Below, one piece after another: positions 8,201 through 14,065 of a stretch of DNA of 22,617 nucleotides. Each line of letters begins with the position of its first letter. Position 1 is the stretch's first letter. Under the pieces are notes generated by a model. That model was not told where the DNA came from and did not search any database. It worked only from the letters and a program-made list of their open reading frames with translations. The position numbers and the translations under genes were made by a program. Source of the DNA: an uncultured Eubacteriales bacterium (lineage in GTDB: Bacteria > Bacillota > Clostridia > Lachnospirales > CAG-274); contig CABVAP010000026.1 of assembly GCA_902496345.1 (NCBI GenBank), forward strand, positions 1-22,617, written 5' to 3'.

Positions 8201-9736
8201 AAGCCCACCCTCAGAGTCACCACCTGAGCCAAAACTAAAAAATGAACCTATTTTTTGTAAAACCTTAAAACCTTTAAAAGCAGCAACTAAACCAAGAACA
8301 ACAGGTATAGCTTTTTTGCCGTAAGATGTAATTGTATCTGCATTATCTTTAAAGAAGTTAGAAATCTTATCAAATGTTTTAAAAAGAAAACTATCGCCCA
8401 TTGTTTCAGCCAGCGAATCACGTATTGTAGAAAAAATATGTGGCAATTCGTCAACAAATACCTTAACTATATTGGGCAATGCCCTTATCAAACCCTGCGT
8501 AAGTGACACAGCTGCTCTTATAAATGGTGGTAATAGCTCATCAACAAGCTTCGGAAGTTCTTCAGCTATCAAAGGAGCCATTCTTTCAATCAATTGCCCA
8601 ACACCTGACAATGCTTTTAGAATAGCCGGTTTAATGTTTTCACCAAATTTTGTGGCACTATACACTAGATTATCCAGGCATTGGTCAAAACTGTCGCCAC
8701 CCTTAACTAAAGCAGGCATAAGATTACCCCAAGCAGATTTAACCATTCCTAAAGAACCTGAAATAGTTCCCTCTGCTTCCTTTGCTGTTGTCCCCATAAT
8801 GCCCATATTTTTTTGTATTTCGTGGATAGACTTTACAATGTTACCAAAAGACATATCATTCGCCTTGATGCTCTTATCTGTTTTGGCAGCTGTTTTTATA
8901 AGTCGTTGCATTTCCTCTTTGGTACCACCATAACCTAGTTTTAAGTTATCTAACATTGTGTAGTTCTGTTTAGAAAAACCTTGATATGCGTTCTGTATAG
9001 ACTCCATATCTGAACCCATTTTATTAGCATTATCCGACATATCGACCATAGCTACATTTGCAAGTTCAGCAGCTTTTTTTGTATCTTTGCCACAACTCGT
9101 AATCAAACTTGCCGAAAAACTTGTAACGTTTTCCATATAATCGTTTGCCGAAAGACCAGCTGTTTTAAAAGCGTCATTTGCATTTTTAAAAACAATGCTT
9201 TCGGCCTCTTTTAGCTTGTTATATTGTGCTGTGGCTTTCTTCACTGATTTACCGATAGATTTAGCATATTCCTCTAAACTTTGTCCACCAGCACCAAAAA
9301 GCGTTTCAACGCCTCCAATAAACTGTTCATAATCTGCAAAGGCCCCAACTGATTGTTTAACAAGCCCACCGACAGCTACAGTTGACGCCCCTAATCCTGT
9401 AAGGAACGCTTTAAAACTAATGCCAGCTAATTTTTTACCGGTACTAACTGCAACGTCACCCAATTTTTGTAAACCACTGACAGCTGTACCCCCAGCATTT
9501 CTGCCAAGCTGTGCGACTCCCTGACCAACGCTTCTTGCCATTTCTCCAATTCTTCTAAGTGGTCTTACAGTTTCCTCTGCACTTTCGCCAATTGGTTCAA
9601 ATGGTCTATCATTAAGCCCTCTTGTAAACAGTCTTTTTAAATTATTAATTTCTGTTTGCATTTTTTTGATTTCATCAATCCCAGAAATATCAAAGTCCAG
9701 CTTGATTATGTCGTTTCTTATCACATTATCAGACAT
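5234..9736 (-). CDS. Tail tape measure protein with two internal repeat families
   Basis: 1500 residues from ATG 9736 behind GAGGAGGTTAAAA. The length would set the tail length. Residues 1-50 are charged and helical; residues about 100-340 resemble the conserved core of phage tape measure proteins (FADYEQFIGGVETLFGAG, then a region around 240-345 with QNAYQGFSKQNYTMLDNLKLG and GTISGSLGMVKSAWGNL). Residues 531-815 are very hydrophobic and built from repeats of about 67 residues; residues 930-1190 hold five repeats around AFNCFSEF. The C-terminal 150 residues are Asn/Gly-rich with a charged last helix (RKVKRWINEAMNEVFESM). The hydrophobic region could insert in the host membrane during DNA delivery, as proposed for tape measure proteins. 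It sits between chaperone and LysM genes, the canonical order. Confidence 0.95.
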   Translation of the reverse strand: MSDNVIRNDIIKLDFDISGIDEIKKMQTEINNLKRLFTRGLNDRPFEPIGESAEETVRPLRRIGEMARSVGQGVAQLGRNAGGTAVSGLQKLGDVAVSTGKKLAGISFKAFLTGLGASTVAVGGLVKQSVGAFADYEQFIGGVETLFGAGGQSLEEYAKSIGKSVKKATAQYNKLKEAESIVFKNANDAFKTAGLSANDYMENVTSFSASLITSCGKDTKKAAELANVAMVDMSDNANKMGSDMESIQNAYQGFSKQNYTMLDNLKLGYGGTKEEMQRLIKTAAKTDKSIKANDMSFGNIVKSIHEIQKNMGIMGTTAKEAEGTISGSLGMVKSAWGNLMPALVKGGDSFDQCLDNLVYSATKFGENIKPAILKALSGVGQLIERMAPLIAEELPKLVDELLPPFIRAAVSLTQGLIRALPNIVKVFVDELPHIFSTIRDSLAETMGDSFLFKTFDKISNFFKDNADTITSYGKKAIPVVLGLVAAFKGFKVLQKIGSFFSFGSGGDSEGGLFSGILSTFKTLAKAKTTTIIKGMANLTIVLMGVTMLTAVFMKIAPELAKLTDMKSLVKSLASITLLGAVATALSSLAGIAGKIPVKTTVKGLANMAIVIGGMSILLLAIDNIFSVGIDIGTILKVSALSIVLGVTGTALSGLAGLSGKIKVSKTIKGLTNMAIVIGGMSAILFEIDKVFSGVSLNISSILQVAVLTTVLGVVGGALAGIAGIVGKISIGTVVKGFINMAIVIGGMSAIVWAIDKVFSDGINVANILKITIVIAALGIVGGVLAGIAGIIGLIPFPIVLSGLASIATVIGGLTALVAAYGGLSKIDGFNELITSGGEALSNLFNQLGKMVGSLIGGVGEGITNSLPKIGENLSKFVKSIKPIFTMMKGVDASGVGDFFSSFGSFMLTMAGSEILSFFGGSTDLIDVGNQLSGFAHSAQSAFNCFSEFPDKGIENAPKILEAINGIGDYDFKRGGLAQAYSGEVEIGEIGIQLDNFAHNAQSAFNCFSEFPQKGIENAPKVLEAINGIGNYDFKRGGLAQLFTGGTDIGEIGIQLDNFAHNAQSAFNCFSEFPEAGITNAPRILDAINGIGNYDFKSGGLAQLFDGSVDIGSIGPQLDNFAHNIQSAFNCFSEFPEAGITNAPRVFDAVAKIQSLSFGEGSQLENLGVQLDNFSHKAQSAFNCFSEFSETSFQNATNLITSIKNLENIGKLELNTKNIDGLVSSLKNANSILVNLTISATKFPVALVSSGVLAFNLFVNALTQTFTQAQTITNNGLDKIMKKTAQLPQKMANAISSSGSLIANALTNALNSAVNAAQGPVNQLVNMARNVVTSFNSVHSLGPLPFSTITGYANGTNGHNGGNALVNDGRGAELIQMPNGSAFISNGKNVFIPNAPKGMKVFTAEQTAGIMGRKNPTYNYANGTGLDFAKMTGITYSPENVSSTSTNNATEYNTYAPQFNLTISGSNEDRETERKVKRWINEAMNEVFESMARKNPRLREV
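6175..6950 (-). repeat. Tape measure repeats, 62-residue (186-base) period
   Basis: Five copies of a unit with QLDNFAHNAQSAFNCFSEFP occur at residues 941, 1003, 1065, 1127 and 1180 (position of the Ala of AFNCFSEF). The spacing is 62, 62, 62 and 53 residues. Each has one conserved Cys (944, 1006, 1068, 1130, 1183). The spacer between copies carries AINGIGxYDFKxGGLAQ in the first three units. The DNA period of 186 bases is also visible as repeated open frames on the opposite strand. Confidence 0.9.
7292..8146 (-). repeat. Tape measure hydrophobic repeats, about 67-residue period
   Basis: Units starting KGMANLTIVL, KGLANMAIVIGG, KGLTNMAIVIGG, KGFINMAIVIGG and SGLASIATVIGG lie at residues 533, 602, 668, 735 and 801. 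Each is followed by a hydrophobic stretch with IDxxFS and then ALxGxAGxxGKI. The spacing is 66 to 69 residues. Copies have diverged at the DNA level more than the 62-residue family, so this is probably the older expansion. Confidence 0.88.
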
Positions 9737-9766
9737 TTTTAACCTCCTCCCCTAAAAAATTTGTAG

Positions 9767-9922
9767 CTATCTTTTCTTTATTGCCCTTTTTTCAGCCTCT
9801 ATCTGTAAATCAAGAGCAATATTGGCTTCTTCAACATCTTGTGGTGTCATATAGGGCTTTCCAAAAACAGTTTTATAGTCAAAACCTCTGTCGCTTACAA
9901 CAAGCCTCCATAATGCCCAATT
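9767..9922 (-). CDS. Frameshift extension of tail assembly chaperone
   Basis: A frame open in +1 (equivalent to -2) relative to the chaperone gene continues past its stop and ends at TAG 9767-9769. From the frame at 9922 it encodes 51 residues beginning NWALWRLVVSDRGFDYKTVF, then GKPYMTPQDVEEANIALDLQ and a basic end AEKRAIKKR. The frame has no ATG until an internal one in PYMTPQ, which lacks a ribosome binding site, so independent translation is unlikely. The tape measure gene follows after 30 bases. Paired chaperones (short form plus frameshifted long form) are a conserved feature between tube and tape measure genes of tailed phages; -1 is most common, with -2 in Mu and +1 in Listeria phage PSA. 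The content is seen directly; that it is made by frameshifting is inferred. Confidence 0.75.
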   Translation of the reverse strand, partial: NWALWRLVVSDRGFDYKTVFGKPYMTPQDVEEANIALDLQIEAEKRAIKKR

Positions 9923-9941
9923 ATTTTGTACCTTTCTTTTT
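9921..9941 (-). promoter_or_regulatory. Candidate ribosomal frameshift site
   Basis: The shift must occur between the last stop in the extension frame, near 9990, and the zero-frame TAA at 9921-9923. Two sites stand out. One is the A-rich run AAA AAG AAA at 9933-9941, where a Lys-tRNA could slip back by two onto AAA. The other is ACA AAA TAA T at 9920-9929, where a slow stop could allow a +1 slip. I cannot choose between them from sequence alone. Confidence 0.5.
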
Positions 9942-10493
9942 AGCTGTGCTTTCGTCTTTGGCTTCTCCTCGAAATTTTCCCTCCATTACATTACGTAAGA
10001 AATCTATGATTTCATTAAATTCATTCATTAACTCGCCACCTTGCATAGCTTCTTTAGCAAAACTAATCACTTCGTTAAGTTCGTCCATTGTTTCAAAATC
10101 ATCAATGCCAAGATTTTCAGGCTCTACAATAACCTCTTTCAATAAAAGGCCACTTATCTTCTTTACACTCATATTAGATGTGTTTTCTACATAGCTATTA
10201 TCAAGAGCCTTTACAGCAAATGGTATTCCTTTAAATTGTGCCACATATTTTTTACCGTTTATTTCTTTTTCAGTTGTTTCACCAATTTTTTCTTTAGCAA
10301 AATCTGCAATACTCATTTTAGGCTCAACTAAAACATTAGAAAATAGATGATTTGCTATTTTCTCAGAGCTTGTAATTCCTGTGCCATCAATATAAGAATT
10401 ATCAATTGCATCTAAAGCAGCTGATATTCCGTTAAACTGTGCGATATATTTTTTTCCTCTGATTTCTTTTTCAACTGTATAAAAATTAGCCAT
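9921..10493 (-). CDS. Tail assembly chaperone, short form, internally duplicated
   Basis: 190 residues from ATG 10493, chosen because GGAGGTTTTATT precedes it; a longer frame from 10535 reads into a terminator hairpin. The position between tail tube and tape measure genes, plus the frameshift extension, identifies the XkdN/gpG-type chaperone that keeps the tape measure soluble during tube assembly. The protein is two copies of a domain of about 60 residues: 6-65 and 74-133, each with EIxGKKYxAQFxGIxxAxxAxDNSY and VxVEP. The C-terminal part has a helix pair ELNEVISFAKEAM and EFNEIIDFLRNVM, itself a near-repeat, and a Lys-rich end. I do not recognise the repeat domain by name. Confidence 0.78.
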   Translation of the reverse strand: MANFYTVEKEIRGKKYIAQFNGISAALDAIDNSYIDGTGITSSEKIANHLFSNVLVEPKMSIADFAKEKIGETTEKEINGKKYVAQFKGIPFAVKALDNSYVENTSNMSVKKISGLLLKEVIVEPENLGIDDFETMDELNEVISFAKEAMQGGELMNEFNEIIDFLRNVMEGKFRGEAKDESTAKKKGTK

Positions 10494-10519
10494 AATAAAA
10501 CCTCCAAATATAAATTTAT

Positions 10520-10558
10520 TATAAAAATAAAACAAGAGAGTGATTTACACCCTCTTGT
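10520..10558 (-). terminator. Intrinsic terminator after tail tube gene
   Basis: On the minus strand an 11-base stem (ACAAGAGGGTG with CACTCTCTTGT, one G-T or mismatch position) and a 5-base loop are followed by TTTATTTTTAT. It begins 16 bases after the tail tube stop and ends before the chaperone ribosome binding site. It would give more transcript of the abundant capsid, sheath and tube genes than of the tail tip genes. Confidence 0.82.
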
Positions 10559-10573
10559 CATCAAAAATATTTT

Positions 10574-10975
10574 TTATTCTGTTGCTTCAAGAACACCATC
10601 AAAAACAGTAAATGTAAACTCTAAATCCTCTGATGTCGAACCTCTGGAAATTTGTGGCATTTCAGGAATTGAGCATAAAGTACCACCAAAACGCTCTCCA
10701 AGCTTTTTATTAACAACCCAAACAGAAAATTCCTCATCAGAGCCGCATTTATTTAAAAGAAATGCTTTTTGAGGACTTGTTGGCTGTATTGTTAAAGTTA
10801 TCTTGTGTAAAGGGTTGTTTATAGTGCTTTTAACAACATCACCTTGAGCCCCTACAGAAGTTTCATAAAAGGCTTCGTCCTTTTCAAAAGTAACCATATC
10901 TTCGCCAACTTGTGTAATATAAACACCATCTACCATAATTGTACAATCTTTTGCATTATATTTTGTAAGTGCCAT
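10574..10975 (-). CDS. Tail tube protein
   Basis: 133 residues from ATG 10975 behind GGAGGTATAACACT, nearly the same leader as that of the sheath gene. The sequence (NAKDCTIMVDGVYITQVGED, EAFYETSVGAQGDV, KITLTIQPTSPQ and the end DLEFTFTVFDGV) matches the DUF3277-type tube proteins that accompany DUF3383-type sheaths in myophages. The tube is the inner channel of the contractile tail. The gene lies just after the sheath gene and is followed by a terminator. Length and beta-rich composition fit the family. Confident as tube by context, moderately so by family name. Confidence 0.87.
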   Translation of the reverse strand: MALTKYNAKDCTIMVDGVYITQVGEDMVTFEKDEAFYETSVGAQGDVVKSTINNPLHKITLTIQPTSPQKAFLLNKCGSDEEFSVWVVNKKLGERFGGTLCSIPEMPQISRGSTSEDLEFTFTVFDGVLEATE

Positions 10976-10989
10976 AGTGTTATACCTCC

Positions 10990-11997
10990 TTAAATAATAA
11001 TTTCACCAGTGATTTCAACCTCGTGTACAGCTCCAGCAAGTGCAAAGGCAAACTGACCACCGACATATTTTCTTACAGCCCTGTCACTTGCCTCTGTATC
11101 CTCACGTTTAGCATAATCCACTGTATACGCTGCCGAACCGTCCGTATTTGTTGCAATAATTCCTTTGTTATAGGCATCTCTCATTACATTAACAGCGACA
11201 CTTTCAAGAATTGCGATACCTGTGTCGTCATAAGGAATTTTCTTCATTGTGTTAAGCGTTCTCTGTGTCTGATATTCAAGATTATTAATTATATAGTCTT
11301 TGCTATCAATAATGTCAATGTATTCGCCACCAGCCGTTTTACCCTCTGTGGTAACATTATCACCAGCTTTAGTAACAAAAGTAAAGCCACCTTTTTCGTG
11401 AATTGCTGATATTTGTAAATCGGTTAAAACTTGTGGCTCAATACCCTTTAAAGGAAAATTCTTATAAGTAAAGCTACCAACATCAAGCCCAGCTGTTGCA
11501 CCAACAAGAGCCGAAACCGGTGACGGTTGTTCTTCAGTAGCATTACAATAGAATAATATGGTTCTGTTGATTCCTGTTGTTGTTAGTGATGTACTGTCAT
11601 CAGTTTCAAGGTTAGCAAAAAACATTTTATTGCTAAGAGTTTCAACCTTATTCATAATTGCGCTATAGGCCGTTGCTGTTTCACTGTTAGTTACAACAAC
11701 AAGCTGACGCCAATCTTTTGAAACGTTTTCAGCGTCATTAAGCCAAGTAGCCGTTGGATTTGTAGTTGCACAAACTACAATTTTTTCAGGTGGTGTATCT
11801 TGCATAAACATAGCATTTGCAGCCTTATATACCTTTGTTGTGTCAGCAAATCCAGCAGTAATAACTTCTGCAAGTGATTTACATTCAGTATAAGCAACAT
11901 CTTTTGTTGCATTTTCCTCTAAAATTAAAGGAATACCTAAACCAATACCACCAATAGGTTTAGTTAAGTCAATTTTTACTTTAACATCAAGTGCCAT
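10990..11997 (-). CDS. Contractile tail sheath protein
   Basis: 335 residues from ATG 11997 behind GGAGGTATATTACT. The N-terminus DLTKPIGGIGLGIPLILEEN and the following EVITAGFADTTKVYKAANAMF (shown as ITAGFADTTKVYKAANAMF) are the pattern of short myophage sheaths (DUF3383-like), which contain a Rossmann-like middle (PPEKIVVCA, WRQLVVVTNSET) and a C-terminal handshake region with AREDTE-like text and VRKYVGGQFAFALAGAVHEV. It is shorter than XkdK of PBSX, as is usual for the DUF3383 group. Presence of a sheath makes the particle a myovirus. The leader and tube gene downstream show a sheath-tube pair expressed together. Confidence 0.88.
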   Translation of the reverse strand: MALDVKVKIDLTKPIGGIGLGIPLILEENATKDVAYTECKSLAEVITAGFADTTKVYKAANAMFMQDTPPEKIVVCATTNPTATWLNDAENVSKDWRQLVVVTNSETATAYSAIMNKVETLSNKMFFANLETDDSTSLTTTGINRTILFYCNATEEQPSPVSALVGATAGLDVGSFTYKNFPLKGIEPQVLTDLQISAIHEKGGFTFVTKAGDNVTTEGKTAGGEYIDIIDSKDYIINNLEYQTQRTLNTMKKIPYDDTGIAILESVAVNVMRDAYNKGIIATNTDGSAAYTVDYAKREDTEASDRAVRKYVGGQFAFALAGAVHEVEITGEIII

Positions 11998-12011
11998 AGT
12001 AATATACCTCC

Positions 12012-12500
12012 TTATTTTTCATATTCAATGTTATTAATTTGGGTTTTCTCAATTTCTTCTGTTTCATATTGGATTTCATTCATAAGCCAGAATACAACGT
12101 CAAATCCGTTTCGATATTCAAAACCTACGCTTAAAAAATTATCTCTATTGGTAACACTTCCCACAGATTGAACGATAACATTATTATCATCAAGATAGAC
12201 TTTGCCAACTTGGTCAAACCATTCTTGAGCCTTAATTGCAAGATTTACGCTTTCATTGTTGTTATCACTTTGTACAGTAATACTCCAAGTCTGCGTAAAT
12301 GGTTTTCTTTTAATTACTCCGTCACCCTCTTCATAAACACCATAAGTACCTTTGTTTTCGCTCATAAGGGTTATAATTGTATAAGATACATAAGGATAAG
12401 ACGGTGGATTTTCATTTTGATTAGAACGTACCACAGGGCAACCTAAATATTTACTCAAACCTGTCGCGACAGCTCTCCTTAAACCATCATAATCAAACAT
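12012..12500 (-). CDS. Tail terminator / neck protein
   Basis: 162 residues from ATG 12500, chosen because GAGGGGGTGGATAAT precedes it; the longer frame from 12527 has no ribosome binding site. Residues 1-60 hold FDYDGLRRAVATGLSKYLG and NPPSYPYVSYTI, and residues 85-150 hold TQTWSITVQSDN, ALKAQEWF-like text and RNGFDVVFWLMN, the layout of the neck terminator group (LIC_12616/gp12-like and YqbJ-like) placed just before the sheath gene. It would cap the tail at the head-proximal end. It overlaps the upstream gene by 8 bases. The acidic last 20 residues are not conserved-looking. Function is from family pattern and order. Confidence 0.72.
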   Translation of the reverse strand: MFDYDGLRRAVATGLSKYLGCPVVRSNQNENPPSYPYVSYTIITLMSENKGTYGVYEEGDGVIKRKPFTQTWSITVQSDNNNESVNLAIKAQEWFDQVGKVYLDDNNVIVQSVGSVTNRDNFLSVGFEYRNGFDVVFWLMNEIQYETEEIEKTQINNIEYEK

Positions 12501-12873
12501 TATTATCCACCCCCTCATCAAAAGCACTTACCCATTTTAGGGTATAAGAGTAACAGCCTGTAAAATCGGCATTATCCTTTCCCTTTTGGGTTTCGATACA
12601 GTATTTATTATTTTTAAAAATAACGGTAGCACCCATTAAAGCATTGTCTATTTCAGATAAAGTGTGTAGAACCTTATCTTTTGCTGTGAGCATACCATCA
12701 CTTCTTTGAATTTTGCTTTCAGTAAGCCCCATTATTGCGCCATATAATGTTGTTTCTGTCGGTTCAGCATATTCCCAATCACCAACATCATTAAGAACTT
12801 TTTCGCCCTCTTTTACGACCTTTATTTCACGACTATATTTTGTTATAAGATTTTTAAAGTTAAAAAAAGCCAA
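12493..12873 (-). CDS. Head-tail adaptor / head closure protein
   Basis: 126 residues, starting at TTG 12873 behind AAGGGAGTGATATT. Small beta-rich protein with YSREIKVVKEGEKVLND, TETTLYGAIMGLTESKIQRSD (middle) and a C-terminal YSYTLKWVSAFDEG. Neck genes in this order (connector, gp10-like, adaptor, terminator) normally include one stopper or adaptor protein of this size that docks under the connector ring. I see no decisive signature and assign the role by position and size. It ends inside the start region of the tail terminator gene. Confidence 0.55.
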   Translation of the reverse strand: MAFFNFKNLITKYSREIKVVKEGEKVLNDVGDWEYAEPTETTLYGAIMGLTESKIQRSDGMLTAKDKVLHTLSEIDNALMGATVIFKNNKYCIETQKGKDNADFTGCYSYTLKWVSAFDEGVDNNV

Positions 12874-12877
12874 AATA

Positions 12878-13378
12878 TCACTCCCTTTTCCACGTTATAC
12901 TTTCTAAAAGTCCACCAGTATCAATCAAAGGATTACTACTGCCTTTTTGGCTTACTGTAAAAGGGTGATTATCTGGCCTTGATAAGTTTCGCATATAGTT
13001 TTTTATAGCCGTTGACATCTGTTGGCCGTACAAATCAATCAAGTCATCAATTGTCATTTCTCCCATTATAACTTGTCCGATTGCTCGTTCAGTTTGTTTT
13101 ATAACTCTTTCGACATTTTCATCGTGGCCATTACGTAAAAAACTACGTTCAGGTATTCGTATAACTGTTGTACTGTCTTTTAGATGTAAACCCATTCTGT
13201 GTAAATAGGCTCTCATTTTAGGAGTAACTGTTATATTACAACCGTATTCGTGTATAGCAGCCAACCACGCATTATTACCGCCCAAAACTCCAACTTGCAC
13301 TTTTTCGCCATTCAATTCCCCCATAGAATTAATCATTTTGGGAATTTTATTTGTTTTGGTATGCCACTTTATACCCAT
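12878..13378 (-). CDS. Neck/tail completion protein, HK97 gp10-like
   Basis: 166 residues from ATG 13378 behind AGGAGGGATATT; an upstream frame from 13417 overlaps the previous gene and lacks a site. The text VQVGVLGG, LAAIHEYGCNI, IRIPERSFLRNG, AIKNYMRNL and NPLIDTGGLLESITWKRE follows the typical gp10/Mu gpG-type order: a beta strand, an AxxHEYG motif, IPxRxFL, a helix, then PLIDTGxLxxSI. The group takes part in joining head and tail. It sits in the middle of the neck cluster with only 4 bases to the next gene. Confidence in the family is good, and in its exact task moderate. Confidence 0.75.
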   Translation of the reverse strand: MGIKWHTKTNKIPKMINSMGELNGEKVQVGVLGGNNAWLAAIHEYGCNITVTPKMRAYLHRMGLHLKDSTTVIRIPERSFLRNGHDENVERVIKQTERAIGQVIMGEMTIDDLIDLYGQQMSTAIKNYMRNLSRPDNHPFTVSQKGSSNPLIDTGGLLESITWKRE

Positions 13379-13388
13379 AATATCCCTC

Positions 13389-13742
13389 CTAGTTCCATTT
13401 CCTTTCAGCAGCAACAAAACGAACTCGGCTTTTTAAGTATGGATATAACAAGCCCTCTGCGATTTGCCAAATCAAAGTATTTTTATCGGCTGTATCAAAG
13501 CTTTGGGATAACCCCTCAATACTTTCACTGGTTACCCCAACCGATAACATCTGTATGTCATAAAACTTAATAATAAAAAGTTTTGCACCAGCTGGAAGTC
13601 TTTCCACTCCCTCGCCTGTTTCGGTGTCAAATTCAAGTGTAGTGTTTTCTTTCAGCCACTCAAAAGCACTTTCTATAATAAGTTTTGTTCGTGCATTAAT
13701 AGGAATATCAAGTTCAAGATTTTCTATTTGCTCCGTTGTCAT
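13389..13742 (-). CDS. Head-tail connector protein (gp6/gp15-like)
   Basis: 117 residues from ATG 13742 behind AAAGAGGTGTTAGAA. The helical composition, with ARTKLIIESAFEWLKENTTL near the start, LPAGAKLFIIKFYDIQ in the middle, and the ending IAEGLLYPYLKSRVRFV, is the pattern of the connector proteins that bind below the portal (SPP1 gp15, HK97 gp6, YqbG). SxSxEGLSQSFDT-type text (SESIEGLSQSFDT) is also typical of this group. It begins within the last 29 bases of the 63-residue gene upstream. Identification is by pattern and by position as the first neck gene after the capsid genes. Confidence 0.78.
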   Translation of the reverse strand: MTTEQIENLELDIPINARTKLIIESAFEWLKENTTLEFDTETGEGVERLPAGAKLFIIKFYDIQMLSVGVTSESIEGLSQSFDTADKNTLIWQIAEGLLYPYLKSRVRFVAAERKWN

Positions 13743-13905
13743 TTTCTAACACCTCTTTTGGCTCATTGTGATATTTTTTATCATCTTTAGGGTGTTTAGG
13801 CTCGTTTTTATGAGCTTTGCACTCTGGTTCGCTTGTCGGTACTTTAGGCAAGAAACTTCTGCCATTTTCACGCATTTGCATAACCTTTTTGTAAAGAATA
13901 CCCAT
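13714..13905 (-). CDS. Small Lys/Glu/Pro-rich protein after capsid
   Basis: 63 residues from ATG 13905, which overlaps the stop of the preceding gene as TAATG and has AGGTGAT upstream. After a short start MGILYKKVMQMRENG the chain is dominated by Lys, Glu, Pro, His and Asn (EPKHPKDDKKYHNEPKE) and looks disordered. The end of the gene overlaps the connector gene by 29 bases, an unusual amount for this operon. I do not recognise a family. The position suggests a minor head component or an assembly factor, but nothing in the sequence shows it. Confidence 0.6.
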   Translation of the reverse strand: MGILYKKVMQMRENGRSFLPKVPTSEPECKAHKNEPKHPKDDKKYHNEPKEVLENDNGANRKS

Positions 13906-14048
13906 TACTTATCACCTCGCTTTCGACTTGTTCCTCTTTTGGGTTTTACTTCTTTTACTTCTTTTTCTTCTGCGTTGGCATTTGCCTTACTTTCTTCTTT
14001 TGCTCTTTTTGCCTTTTTTCTTCGCATATTCCAAAAGGTACAAGACAT
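13905..14048 (-). CDS. Very basic 47-residue protein after major capsid
   Basis: 47 residues from ATG 14048 behind AAGGGGCGAGGAT, 18 bases after the major capsid stop. The first residues are MSCTFWNMRRKKAKRAKEES and the rest is Lys/Glu-rich (EEKEVKEVKPKRGTSRKR); there is a single Cys and a single Trp. The charge suggests contact with nucleic acid or with an acidic capsid surface, which is only inference. It couples to the following gene by a TAATG overlap. It is too short for ordinary gene-length cut-offs, but site, position and coupling all support it as real. Confidence 0.65.
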   Translation of the reverse strand: MSCTFWNMRRKKAKRAKEESKANANAEEKEVKEVKPKRGTSRKRGDK

Positions 14049-14065
14049 ATCCTCGCCCCTTTCTA

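Noticed and set aside
7320..8324. 334-codon open frame on the plus strand within the tape measure gene
   Set aside because: It mirrors the repetitive hydrophobic part of the tape measure protein, has a Pro/Ile/Ala-biased composition, and lacks a ribosome binding site; the minus-strand gene is continuous and recognised.
10494..10535. Longer N-terminus of the chaperone from 10535
   Set aside because: It would start in the terminator hairpin at 10532-10558 without a site; ATG 10493 has GGAGG.
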